Source of the DNA: UBA12170 sp964293475
GTDB taxonomy: Bacteria; Bacteroidota; Bacteroidia; Bacteroidales; UBA12170
NCBI GenBank assembly: GCA_964293475.1
Contig: CAXYYJ010000023.1
Span: forward strand, 11,914 to 75,913
Length of the DNA stretch: 64,000 nucleotides
Reading direction: 5' to 3'
Shown: one piece after another, positions 1-9,085 of the stretch
Position numbering within the stretch: the first letter of the stretch is position 1
Layout: each line of letters starts with the position of its first letter
Translations under genes and position numbers: made by a program
Notes under the pieces: model-generated
What the model was told of the DNA's origin: nothing
Database searches by the model: none
What the model saw: only the letters and a program-made list of their open reading frames with translations

Positions 1-1747
1 AATTGGTTTTTGAATAATCTAAACCCCCCAACTCACTCCAATTCCAGTCATTTCCCGCGCCTTCGTATGAATATAGTATTCCGTTTTCTATTAATAAATC
101 TGCACCACTGGCACTCCAATATGGGCTTTCATAGCCTGATGTGGTATCGAAATCGCTGTTGATAAAGAATTGCCAGTTTGGGTCAATGTCAATTCCCAAT
201 AGGGCAAAATACAAGCTATCTGAAGTGTTCCATGTTTTGAGCGATGTCAAATTATTGCCCGTAACATAGGCCGGCTGAATTTGACTCCAGTCGCCCGGCT
301 GCCCATCGATAATGATATGAATTCCGGTGGGAATCTCACCCTGGTTTCCAATAAAGAATTTATTTCCTTCATAATCAGGAACTTCATTCTCCTGATTGAT
401 ATTTATGCTCTGCAAAAGCGAATGGTAGGCTGTGGAACTCTCAAAAATCCCCTGATTGGCCAAACGAATGGAGTATTCGGGATTATTTTGTAATGTATGT
501 GCCGGATCGGGCAATGAAATAAAGGTTTCATAGCTGGAATTTTGAATATTGACGGGTAGTCCGGCTTCAAGTTCTAGTGAAATGGTATCATTCAGAGGCC
601 AAAGACGTGGGTCGGTATCAATTAAAACCGTGTATTCTTCACCATTTTCGCTGTTCCTAAGGATAATTTTTACATCTCTGGTATTCATTACATTGGCAAA
701 TCCGTCATTAAAAAGTTTCAATTGAACATTTATGGTGCCACCGGGCTTGCTTTCATTGGTTAGTCTTGCGCTAATGAGGCGGTAGCGATAGCCAAGCCTC
801 TTATGAATTTCTTCGTAACATCCGCCGTCTATCCACTGTCCAAAAACGCTGGAATGATAATCGCGATTGAGATAGGTCCAGTGAAAGCGCTCCATTTCCG
901 CTAGTGCATTTTCACATTCTGATAATGAATTATCGTTGCATGTTTCTCCGCCAACCATGGTAAATTTGCTGTCGTCGGCCAGATAGTCTTTCTCCAGATA
1001 AATATCCTGATAAGTGCCATAATCGGTGGTACTGGCTAAAAAACAGTCGTTATGATGGGCAATTCGGGCCCATGGGGTATTCTCAAAGGCTTGTGTTTCG
1101 GGAACTGGAGTAAAATCATCCAAAGGAACCATTTCTTTTTTGAAAATAGGCGTTCTCACCTGAACCATTCGGTCGGGGGTGGCATTGAGCAACGCATGAA
1201 CAATTTGCCTTCTCCATTCCATTTGTTCATCGGTGATATGACCGGGTGTGGTGGAGTAATAATCAGTATAATACCATTCACCCCAGGTTCCAATAAAACC
1301 AGCCTGAATGGCCAAAATAACATCTGCGTTATTTTGCAAAATGGGTGTTACCTGTGCTATGTGGTTGAGCACTATTTGAATGGGCGCATCGCCATAGGGC
1401 GGGGTGTCTTTTTCGGTGTATGTGAAACGAATCACAGACTTTACTCCGCCCAGTCTCATTTTTGCGAAATCGTCATTCATTTTCACCAAATACCAGGGAG
1501 GAATAAATGTGTTTTTAAAATCATCGATGGCAAAATTGTGGTATGCTAGGGAAATATCCTCATTGTGTAGCATATTTTGAAGGTCATCAAATTCAAGTGA
1601 TGGATTGGCATGATAAAACCCCCGCTCAGGATTCTCGAAAATACTATCGCTAGCCTGATAGAATATTTGGGTTTGAGAAAAAATGCTTTGATGAAAAAGC
1701 ATGCTCAAACATAGCATTGCCATTGATTTGATGATCGATTTTTTCAT
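1..1747 (-). CDS. Secreted DUF4874/DUF4832 domain protein (3' end outside window)
   Basis: The minus-strand frame stays open from an ATG at 1745-1747 to the window edge, so the C-terminus is missing. The N-terminus (MKKSIIKSMAMLCLSMLFHQ...) is a signal peptide, so the product is exported. The mature start carries NPERGFYH, and further on comes FIGTWGEWYYT; both are typical of the DUF4874 barrel-like domain that precedes DUF4832. These domains resemble glycoside-hydrolase clan folds, but I know of no assigned activity. It is the last visible gene of the SusCD operon, 122 bp after the PKD lipoprotein, so a role in binding or cleaving the imported glycan is inferred. The family assignment is fairly sure; the function is open. 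Confidence 0.8.
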   Translation of the reverse strand, partial: MKKSIIKSMAMLCLSMLFHQSIFSQTQIFYQASDSIFENPERGFYHANPSLEFDDLQNMLHNEDISLAYHNFAIDDFKNTFIPPWYLVKMNDDFAKMRLGGVKSVIRFTYTEKDTPPYGDAPIQIVLNHIAQVTPILQNNADVILAIQAGFIGTWGEWYYTDYYSTTPGHITDEQMEWRRQIVHALLNATPDRMVQVRTPIFKKEMVPLDDFTPVPETQAFENTPWARIAHHNDCFLASTTDYGTYQDIYLEKDYLADDSKFTMVGGETCNDNSLSECENALAEMERFHWTYLNRDYHSSVFGQWIDGGCYEEIHKRLGYRYRLISARLTNESKPGGTINVQLKLFNDGFANVMNTRDVKIILRNSENGEEYTVLIDTDPRLWPLNDTISLELEAGLPVNIQNSSYETFISLPDPAHTLQNNPEYSIRLANQGIFESSTAYHSLLQSININQENEVPDYEGNKFFIGNQGEIPTGIHIIIDGQPGDWSQIQPAYVTGNNLTSLKTWNTSDSLYFALLGIDIDPNWQFFINSDFDTTSGYESPYWSASGADLLIENGILYSYEGAGNDWNWSELGGLDYSKTN

Positions 1748-1785
1748 GTTGTTCCGGATTAGTCTGGTTTGCCAATTTATAAAGA

Positions 1786-1818
1786 AGTAAGAGCAACGGG
1801 TTGCCCCGTGCTCCTACT
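1786..1818 (-). other. Intercistronic stem-loop in the SusCD operon
   Basis: An imperfect hairpin pairs AGTA, GAGCA and CGGG with CCCG, TGCTC and TACT around a TTGC loop, with single-base bulges. No U-run follows on the minus strand, so it is not a classical terminator. It could stabilise or process mRNA between the lipoprotein and DUF4874 genes, or be a dispersed palindromic repeat. Confidence 0.45.
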
Positions 1819-1869
1819 CTACCAATTTGTTACAATTTATCAAATTTAACTCTATGAAAAGTCATTTTA

Positions 1870-2778
1870 CTATCTCATATCAATGAGGAATTCGTCGGTT
1901 TCCGGACCAGCTTCAACCATTTTATCGGGTGCATAGCCAACTTCCAACCAATCGGTATTACTCATGTAAATACCTAATTTAACCATGTCGCTGTTCAAAC
2001 CGGGAATTAAACTTCTGGAATAGCCCATTTCAAATTTAACAATGCCTCCAGATTCGCTAACAGAACCTATTTTAAAGAAACCTTCGGGTAATTCTTTAAA
2101 TTCCCAGGTCCAATCGTCGCCACCGGGTCCGGTATATTGATAACATTCTAACCAGATTTCGGCATTTGTTACCTGACCTTGCAACAAGAATTCATTACCA
2201 GCCAAAGGCCAAAGAAATGTTTTAAAACCAGTAGCTTGTAGTGCATCGGTATCTAAAAACATGGTGAAAATATCGTTAATGGTTCCTTCCATTTCTACAT
2301 AAGAATAAACGTAATCGGCGTCATAATCGAATTTTGTTGCCAAAATAGTTCCGGCATTATCGCCACAATTAACTACCAATTCGGGTTCTGTTACCACATT
2401 CCAGTCGGCAAAACTGCCATCGGTGAGGTTGATGCGGGTTTTTTTGTCAACAAGAACTTTGGTTGAAACAGGATGTGTTCCACCTTGCGAGTCTTTAACT
2501 GTAAGAGATACAGTGTATTCGCCTTTAAATTCGTAGGTATGAACTGGATTTTTTTCGGTGGATGTGTTGTTGTCACCAAAATTCCATTCGTAGGTAACAG
2601 TTCCGCTCACGGTGCTTTCGTTGGTGAAGGTTACTGTTTTTCCATCGGTAACAAAGCTGAACAATGCTTCACCAGTAATGGTTACCGGATCTTCTGTTTT
2701 ATCCTTTTTACAAGCATTAAATACCATGGCAAGGCCTAAAACCAACATGGCGATAAAAAATAAATTACTCTTTTTCAT
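1870..2778 (-). CDS. PKD-domain surface lipoprotein in the SusE position
   Basis: The 302-residue protein starts with a lipoprotein signal ending in VFNAC, so Cys23 is probably acylated and the protein anchored in the outer membrane. Residues about 35-112 form a PKD-type domain (YEWNFGDNN, HTYEFKGEYTVSLTV). The rest (about 115-302) is a beta-rich domain I cannot assign; it may bind carbohydrate. It lies 43 bp downstream of susD, where SusE/SusF-type surface glycan-binding proteins are normally encoded. That role is inferred from position and architecture. The lipobox and PKD fold are seen directly; ligand and C-terminal fold are unknown. Confidence 0.75.
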   Translation of the reverse strand: MKKSNLFFIAMLVLGLAMVFNACKKDKTEDPVTITGEALFSFVTDGKTVTFTNESTVSGTVTYEWNFGDNNTSTEKNPVHTYEFKGEYTVSLTVKDSQGGTHPVSTKVLVDKKTRINLTDGSFADWNVVTEPELVVNCGDNAGTILATKFDYDADYVYSYVEMEGTINDIFTMFLDTDALQATGFKTFLWPLAGNEFLLQGQVTNAEIWLECYQYTGPGGDDWTWEFKELPEGFFKIGSVSESGGIVKFEMGYSRSLIPGLNSDMVKLGIYMSNTDWLEVGYAPDKMVEAGPETDEFLIDMR

Positions 2779-2821
2779 AATGTTTTAGTTTAAAGTTATT
2801 TAAAAATTGATTTGAAAATTT

Positions 2822-4345
2822 CTAATTCTGAACGCACAATCCATTGGCAAGAATTTCGTCGACAGGAATAAAATACACAATTCTGCTATCGTTGAAGGGT
2901 ATTACCAGATTTTCATAGCCGGTGGGTGTGGTTGACAAATTCACATCGGCTGGTGTGAGTCCAATAATATGATACCCCCAATAATTTCGAGTTATATTTC
3001 GTTGATTTCTAAGCAAATCAGAAACTCTGAAACCCTCGAAAGCCAATTCACGACTGCGCTCGTCGAGCACCACATCTATCAAAGCTTTTCCGCTGGGCAC
3101 GGCTGTAGTTAAATCGTTTTCCAACCCCCTGTTTTTTCTTATTTCGTTTATCATGGCAAAGGCATTGTTTTGGTCGCCTTTGGCAGCATGGGCTTCGGCT
3201 TTGTTCAAATACATTTCGGCCAGGCGAAACAAAATGGGCGAGCTCAGGTTGGGGTCACCATCCTGAAAAGAAAACTTTGTGATATAGAAAACTTCTATCC
3301 CATTTTTTGTTCTCACTTCTCCGTTGTCGTTGAAGGACGTATCGACATAGCTGAGTCTAACATCGTTCCTGTTACCTGCCAACAACTGCCTGTAGGGCAA
3401 ACTGGCAAACTCTTCGCCCCAACCCGAATTTCCATCGGAGTAAATCATGGAGGCAATACTTCCAAATTTTCCTCTATTGTCTTCGGGGGTAAAAGCTACA
3501 GCCCAAATGGTTTCGTTGTGGGTGAGAGAGCTGGCAAACAAGCCTGGATAGCTTTGAGCTGTTTCGAGTGAAAAGCGTCCTGAGTTTATCACTTTGTCGG
3601 CAAATTCAATGGCTTTGTCGTAATTGCCCATGGAAAGATAAACACGGCTCAACAATGCCTGAGCAGCTTCTTTCGATACATAATGCTTACCGCGGGGCGT
3701 GTTCATCAGGGTTTCCGCTTTCAACAGGTCGGCAATTATAAAATCATAGGTTTCCTGAACAGTAGCTCTGGCCTTAACTGCCACGTCGGAGGTTGAATTG
3801 CGGATAATGACCCCGGGATTTGTTGCGGGATTGCCCAGCATATAAGGAATGGAGTAGAATTTTAACAGATTGAAATGAACAAAAGCCCGCAAGAAATAAT
3901 TCTCTCCGAGCAATTGCTCTTGCACCGATGTTCCAGCTCCTTGTTTTTCAATGATTTCAATAACGGTATTGGTTCCATTGGCTATTTTGTAAGATGCATA
4001 CCAAAAGAAACGGCTGTTCGACTGGTCGGGCGAATGGGTAAAGGTAAAGCTGTAATAGAGCGGGTCTTCGGTTTTTTGTCCACATACAATCTCATCGCCG
4101 GCAAAATCCGACATTTGAAAATACTGACGCAGATACATATTGTTGTCGTCCACAAAACCATTGAACTCTACCTGATTTTTTAATAAGGCATAATTCCCAT
4201 TGGTAACATTAACTATACCATCGGAAGTGTTTCCTATGCTCTCGGTCGATATTTGATTGGTGGGCGCTACATCCATTTTGCCACAGGCTGTTATAAAAAA
4301 CATGACTGCTGCTGATATCCAAATATATTTTATGATAGTCTTCAT
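2822..4345 (-). CDS. susD: SusD/RagB family nutrient-binding outer membrane lipoprotein
   Basis: The 507-residue protein has a lipobox (FFITAC, Cys21) and the usual SusD layout: an alpha-helical TPR-like scaffold with RAFVHFNLLKFYSIPY in the N-terminal half. The C-terminal part has LFRLAEMYLNKAEAHA, followed by IRKNRGL and ERSRELAFEGFRVSDLLR, all hallmark SusD/RagB signatures. It would sit as a lid on the SusC barrel and capture oligosaccharide at the cell surface. The start is 12 bp after the susC stop, so the two are co-transcribed. The symbol is used in the family sense; the substrate is not starch by context but probably an amino-sugar glycan. Confidence 0.95.
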   Translation of the reverse strand: MKTIIKYIWISAAVMFFITACGKMDVAPTNQISTESIGNTSDGIVNVTNGNYALLKNQVEFNGFVDDNNMYLRQYFQMSDFAGDEIVCGQKTEDPLYYSFTFTHSPDQSNSRFFWYASYKIANGTNTVIEIIEKQGAGTSVQEQLLGENYFLRAFVHFNLLKFYSIPYMLGNPATNPGVIIRNSTSDVAVKARATVQETYDFIIADLLKAETLMNTPRGKHYVSKEAAQALLSRVYLSMGNYDKAIEFADKVINSGRFSLETAQSYPGLFASSLTHNETIWAVAFTPEDNRGKFGSIASMIYSDGNSGWGEEFASLPYRQLLAGNRNDVRLSYVDTSFNDNGEVRTKNGIEVFYITKFSFQDGDPNLSSPILFRLAEMYLNKAEAHAAKGDQNNAFAMINEIRKNRGLENDLTTAVPSGKALIDVVLDERSRELAFEGFRVSDLLRNQRNITRNYWGYHIIGLTPADVNLSTTPTGYENLVIPFNDSRIVYFIPVDEILANGLCVQN

Positions 4346-4357
4346 AGCTGCTGATTA

Positions 4358-7306
4358 TTAGAATTTTATATCAATATTAAAAACATATTGCTTGTTATTG
4401 GGATATTTAAAATCCGATACCCCTGGCATGGACCAATCGGCTTGTTGCAGATTAACTTCCGGGTCTTGTCCCCAATATTTGGTCCAGGTATACACATTCT
4501 CGGCACTTAAACTCAGGGTTACATCGTTCAGTTTTATCGATTGAATCCATTTTTTTGGTAGCTGATAGCTGATGCTGATATTGCGCAATTTCATGAAACT
4601 TCCATCTTCTAAAAAGCGGGAAGAGTTTTCTCGCGACAATTCGGCATTTTGCCAGCTGGGGTGGGTAGCCACATCGCCTGGTTTTGTCCACAATACCCAA
4701 TCTGGATTCCATTCCATATAGTTATAATAAGGCTCATGACCATCGTGGTCCATATAGCGGCGGGTAGAATTATACACATCGTTCCCAACCTGATAGGCAA
4801 AGCTTGCATAGAGCGACAATCCTTTCCATGTGAGGCTGGTATTAAACCCTCCCACAAAATCGGGAAGCGCATTTCCAACTTCCTGCGGAGTGGCTTCGCT
4901 GTATTTACTAGTGGGTTCGGTGCTTCCGTCGGCATTTACTTTCTCCCAAAGGGGTGCTCCGGTTTGCTCGTCAACTCCCAGCCATTTTGGCAATACAAAA
5001 GTGTAGATTTCTCCTCCATCGCGATAAACCTGGCTTACTCCACCCACAGTGGTGTAGAATGGATTCCCAACCCCCGAAAGCACATTGCTGTTCTTTCCAA
5101 AAACGGCTCCCAAATCCCAGCTAAAGTCTTTCGTTTTAACAATTGTTGCATTGATGGCCAACTCTATCCCTTTGTTGGTAACATCGCCAGCATTTTCCCA
5201 TCTGTATTCAAACCCCTGCGACAATGGCTGAGCCACCAAAACAATCAGGTTTTCAGTCACATTTTTGTACATATCGAAGGTAATATTTACCCGCTTGAAC
5301 AAACTTAAATCCAATCCAAAATTCATCTCGTTGGTTTTTTCCCAGGTCAGGTCGTAGTTTTGAAGTTGATAGGGCAAGGCTGCGGGCTGTCCATTATAAC
5401 TGGAGCTCATAGCAAATAAACCCATATATCTGGAGGCTCCAATATCCGGATCCCCGGTAACACCATAACTAAAACGCAATTTCAGCATGTCCATAAAAGC
5501 CACGTTCTCCTGCATAAACGATTCGTTGCTCACCAACCACGATGCAGCCACGCTGGGCAAATGTGCCACCCTGCTTTCGGGGGGAAAATTCGAAGTGGCA
5601 TCTATACGATACGAAGCGGTTAAAAAGTATTTTTTATTGTAGTTATAGTTTAGCTGCGAAATAAACGAGCGAAAATAGTCGGTGGTATTGTAGCCGCCAA
5701 TGGTTTGCTCCGAAGAAGCCACATCTGGAACATCGAATCCTTCGGGCAATCCCGATCCTTCCAAACTCATAAAATCGCTGTAGCCTGCACTCGATTCAAC
5801 TCCTGCCAACCCATCGATGCTGTGTTTTCCTTTTTCAAAATTGAAACTAAACATATTGGTGGAAATATATCCATACCAATTCGACTGATTTTCACTGATA
5901 TAGCCCTTACCAAAATAGGTTCCTCCTACCATGGGCGAAATAAAAGTATGCGATTTATTGTTGCCATAGGATAATCTGTTAGAGCTTTTGAACGACAGCC
6001 ATTTAAGTATCCGAACATTGAGCATTAAATCATAATCCAACCCTGTTCCACGGCCCGAATAATCGGAATTATCGATGCTGTGCATGGGGTTAATATTGTC
6101 TCTCGACCACCAATCGTCGGTATTGTCATCCACAAAAACCGGTGAACCACTGGCATCGAATGGATTATCCCAGGGTAAATTGAGATAGCTGTAATACATG
6201 CTCATATAATCGTAATACTTACCCCTGTTGGCATTGATGCTAACATTATTGGTCAGGGTTACGAATTTATTTACTTCATAATCTGTATTCAAACGAAGAT
6301 TTATCTTCTCATAACCCGTATTTCTGAAGGTTCCTTTATCGTTATAGTAATTACCTGAGGCATAGAATGAAAAATCTTTCGATTTGCGGCTGGCCGACAG
6401 ATAGTACTTCTGCGATAAAGCAGGTTTAAAGGCCGCATCCAACCAGTCATAATCGCGGTTGAGCAGCTCTTTGGGGTAAAATCTGTAAAATTTAATCACG
6501 TCAATCTGATGGGATTCGGGATCGCGATACAATTCCTTGCTCATCTCATAGAAATCGGATGAGTTCATCATTTTCAGTTTTCCCTGGTCAGCAGTTTTAT
6601 AGCCCCAGCTGCTGTTGAAATTGAATTGTGTTTTATCAGTGGTTCCTTTTTTTGTAGTTACTACAATAACCCCTTTATTGGCTCTGGCACCGTACATACC
6701 TGTGGCTCCGGCATCTTTCAAAATGGTGAGGCTTTCCACATCGTTAGGATCAAAAGTACCGCCAATAATACCATCAACCACATATAAAGGTTCTTCGTTG
6801 CCTGGTTTAATGGTACTTATACCCCTGATTCTGATTTGTGAACCCTGGCCAGGCTGACCACTACTTGTAACCACCTGAACACCTGACACTTTCCCTTGCA
6901 GCATAGAACCTACGTCGTCGCTGTTAACATCAGTAAGCTCATCGTTTTTAAGTACCACAACCGCACTCGAAACCTCTGTTTTCGATTTGTTGCTGTAGCC
7001 CATAACTACTACCTCGTCCATACTCACCACATTGGGCACCATATTGACTTTAAGGTCGTTTTTCCCTTGGAAAACAATTTCCTGGCTAAGGTAACCGATA
7101 AACGAAAAAATCAAAATATCGCTGTCATTGGCGTCAACATTAAAACGACCATTTTCATCGGTGATACCTCCTTTTTCTGTACCTTTTACTAAAACACTGA
7201 CACCAGGCAGAGTGTTGCTGTTTTCATCGTACACAATTCCTCTAACCTGAGCCAAGGCCAGCCAGGGAAGAAGAACAACAAAAAGTAATGATATAAATTT
7301 TCTCAT
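4358..7306 (-). CDS. susC: SusC/RagA family TonB-dependent outer membrane transporter
   Basis: The 982-residue protein has a signal peptide ending at ALAQ. A carboxypeptidase-like regulatory domain follows (about 20-100, RGIVYDENSNTLPGVSVLVKG), then the plug with LQGKVSGVQVV, IRIRGIS and EPLYVVDGI. The rest is a long barrel ending in an aromatic residue (FNIDIKF). It imports ligands through the outer membrane with TonB-ExbBD energy. It sits 14 bp after the aldolase gene and before susD, which physically links transport to the sugar-phosphate enzymes upstream. There is no N-terminal STN domain, so control by an anti-sigma factor is not expected; the divergent DeoR gene is the likelier regulator. 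Confidence 0.96.
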   Translation of the reverse strand: MRKFISLLFVVLLPWLALAQVRGIVYDENSNTLPGVSVLVKGTEKGGITDENGRFNVDANDSDILIFSFIGYLSQEIVFQGKNDLKVNMVPNVVSMDEVVVMGYSNKSKTEVSSAVVVLKNDELTDVNSDDVGSMLQGKVSGVQVVTSSGQPGQGSQIRIRGISTIKPGNEEPLYVVDGIIGGTFDPNDVESLTILKDAGATGMYGARANKGVIVVTTKKGTTDKTQFNFNSSWGYKTADQGKLKMMNSSDFYEMSKELYRDPESHQIDVIKFYRFYPKELLNRDYDWLDAAFKPALSQKYYLSASRKSKDFSFYASGNYYNDKGTFRNTGYEKINLRLNTDYEVNKFVTLTNNVSINANRGKYYDYMSMYYSYLNLPWDNPFDASGSPVFVDDNTDDWWSRDNINPMHSIDNSDYSGRGTGLDYDLMLNVRILKWLSFKSSNRLSYGNNKSHTFISPMVGGTYFGKGYISENQSNWYGYISTNMFSFNFEKGKHSIDGLAGVESSAGYSDFMSLEGSGLPEGFDVPDVASSEQTIGGYNTTDYFRSFISQLNYNYNKKYFLTASYRIDATSNFPPESRVAHLPSVAASWLVSNESFMQENVAFMDMLKLRFSYGVTGDPDIGASRYMGLFAMSSSYNGQPAALPYQLQNYDLTWEKTNEMNFGLDLSLFKRVNITFDMYKNVTENLIVLVAQPLSQGFEYRWENAGDVTNKGIELAINATIVKTKDFSWDLGAVFGKNSNVLSGVGNPFYTTVGGVSQVYRDGGEIYTFVLPKWLGVDEQTGAPLWEKVNADGSTEPTSKYSEATPQEVGNALPDFVGGFNTSLTWKGLSLYASFAYQVGNDVYNSTRRYMDHDGHEPYYNYMEWNPDWVLWTKPGDVATHPSWQNAELSRENSSRFLEDGSFMKLRNISISYQLPKKWIQSIKLNDVTLSLSAENVYTWTKYWGQDPEVNLQQADWSMPGVSDFKYPNNKQYVFNIDIKF

Positions 7307-7320
7307 AATGATGGATTTGA

Positions 7321-8154
7321 TTATACTAGATTCAATTTACTTTCTACCAGATTTTGAACGGCTAAAATGGCCGGTGGAAATACTTTTCTCAGGTCTATTT
7401 CTGTGTTATTCATCAACAAATACTTGAGATTTTCCATAAATGCATTTTTAATTTCGGTGGCTACATTGAGTTTCTTTATTCCCAGCAGTACCGCTTTCCT
7501 AACTTGCTCGTCGGGAACGCCCGAACCGCCATGAAGTACCAACGCAACATTGGTTGCAGTGGCTATTTCGTGCAATCGGACAAAATCGAGGCGGGGTTCT
7601 TCTTTGTAAAATCCATGTGCTGTGCCAATGGCAATGGCCAGGGCATCTATTCCTGTGGTTTCGGCAAATGCTTTGGCATCTTGGGCCGAGGTATATTCCA
7701 TTTTTTCGGTGGTTTGTCCTAGCTTGGCAACATATCCCAGCTCTGCTTCCACACATACTCCTCTTATCTGAGCCATTTTTACCACTTTTCGCGTAAGCTC
7801 AACATTTTGCTCAAGGGGCAACTCACTTCCATCGAACATCACCGAGTCGAAACCTGCTTTAATGCATTGCTCTGCCAATTCCACTGAGCCTCCGTGGTCG
7901 AGATGTATCCAACCCTCTACTCCGTAATATTTGAGCGCAGTACGGCCCATATTCAAAGCATTCTCTAGCCCCATATAGTCTATGCTGCTTTGTGTAAGTT
8001 GGAGAATAATCGGTTTATTCAGTTTCGATGCAGCTTGCATCTCGGCGCGCAAGGTTTCGAAATTGTAAAAATTGGTGGCCAGCAACGCCCCTTTTTTCCC
8101 ATGTAATTGTCTGTATTTTTCTTTGAGTGTCATGCAGTTATATATCTTTTCCAA
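7321..8154 (-). CDS. Class II ketose-1,6-bisphosphate aldolase (GatY/KbaY-like)
   Basis: The 277-residue length fits the class II tagatose/fructose-bisphosphate aldolases. Visible zinc and catalytic elements are HLDHGG (Asp86 proton donor, His87), GTAHGFY (His180) and LHGGSG (His208), with VEAELG between. It would cleave tagatose- or fructose-1,6-bisphosphate to dihydroxyacetone phosphate and glyceraldehyde 3-phosphate in the cytoplasm. Next to AgaS-like and LacC-like genes, tagatose-1,6-bisphosphate is the favoured substrate. The start as given overlaps the kinase stop by 17 bp; ATG codon 8 (8131-8133) would start just after that stop and is a good alternative. Substrate specificity cannot be read from sequence alone. 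Confidence 0.88.
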   Translation of the reverse strand: MEKIYNCMTLKEKYRQLHGKKGALLATNFYNFETLRAEMQAASKLNKPIILQLTQSSIDYMGLENALNMGRTALKYYGVEGWIHLDHGGSVELAEQCIKAGFDSVMFDGSELPLEQNVELTRKVVKMAQIRGVCVEAELGYVAKLGQTTEKMEYTSAQDAKAFAETTGIDALAIAIGTAHGFYKEEPRLDFVRLHEIATATNVALVLHGGSGVPDEQVRKAVLLGIKKLNVATEIKNAFMENLKYLLMNNTEIDLRKVFPPAILAVQNLVESKLNLV

Positions 8155-9085
8155 ATTTTTGCTTAATCGTTTTCTTTATCTCCTCATAACTGGCAAAAGC
8201 CGAGGTACCACCTGCACTGGTAGTGTTGAGTGCCCCCATAAGGTTGCCATATTCCAAACAAGTCTTTATACTGTTGTTTTCGATGAATTTAGTCACAAAA
8301 CCTGCATTAAAACTATCGCCCGCCCCAATGGCATCAACTACTTCGGTATTTAAAACAGCATTGGCTTTGTGAATGGTATTTTTATAAAAAGCAGAGGAAC
8401 CTTGCGATCCTTGTTTTACCACCACCATTTTGGCCACTTGTTTAATCTTTGAAATTGCTGCTGATATATCCCTGCTTTTTGTAACTGCCAATAATTCTGT
8501 TTCGTTGGGCATAAAAACATCAACAAAAGGCAAAAGGGTTTTTAGATTGATATCCCATTTCTCCGAAGGATCCCACTGCATATCGAGCGATGTGGTCAAT
8601 CCGCAAATCTTGGCTTTGGCGAATAAATTGATTATGTCTTTCAGGATCAGGGGTTGAAGAAAAATTGATGACACATGCAGGTGACGTGAATTACAAATAG
8701 CTTCCTCATTTACCTGGTTCACACTAAATGTGCTCATGGCTCCCTGATAGGTTATCATAGCCCTGTCTTCGCCCTGATTGAGCACAATGGTTGCGCCGGT
8801 TTTATTTTCCGCATCTTTAACAATGTAACTTGTATCGACTGATTTTGCCTCAAGCTGCTCCAAAATGTATTTTCCAAACATATCGTCACCCAACTTACCA
8901 GCAAAGGCTACCTTAGACCCCAAACTAGCAATATTTGAAGCGAAAATGGCCGAAGAACTCCCCAGGCTTAGATTCATTTGCCCGGCCAGAATTTCTTTCC
9001 CAACCACAGGCATTGAATTTAACTGATTGAGAATCAAATCGACATTCAATTCTCCAACTACTATTATATCGAATTGCTTTTGCAT
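8138..9085 (-). CDS. PfkB/ribokinase family sugar kinase, candidate amino-sugar kinase
   Basis: The 315-residue protein starts GELNVDLIL and has the PfkB signature 2 as DAIGAGDSFNAGF, with GAGD at 254-257 and Asp257 as catalytic base. It belongs to the ribokinase superfamily and phosphorylates a sugar hydroxyl with ATP. It overlaps the upstream LacC-like gene by 22 bp, so the two are translationally coupled. A locus with AgaS but no PTS needs a cytoplasmic kinase to make the 6-phosphate, as AgaK does for GalNAc in Shewanella. I infer that role here; ribokinase- or fructokinase-like activity is not excluded. Confidence 0.85.
   Translation of the reverse strand: MQKQFDIIVVGELNVDLILNQLNSMPVVGKEILAGQMNLSLGSSSAIFASNIASLGSKVAFAGKLGDDMFGKYILEQLEAKSVDTSYIVKDAENKTGATIVLNQGEDRAMITYQGAMSTFSVNQVNEEAICNSRHLHVSSIFLQPLILKDIINLFAKAKICGLTTSLDMQWDPSEKWDINLKTLLPFVDVFMPNETELLAVTKSRDISAAISKIKQVAKMVVVKQGSQGSSAFYKNTIHKANAVLNTEVVDAIGAGDSFNAGFVTKFIENNSIKTCLEYGNLMGALNTTSAGGTSAFASYEEIKKTIKQKFGKDI

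Noticed and set aside
1052..1549. Plus-strand ORF of 165 codons
   Set aside because: It lies antisense inside the DUF4874/DUF4832 gene, whose protein has clear family motifs; the plus-strand product has none.
4649..5308. Plus-strand ORF of 219 codons
   Set aside because: It is the shadow of the susC frame on the opposite strand and has no recognisable domain or start signal.
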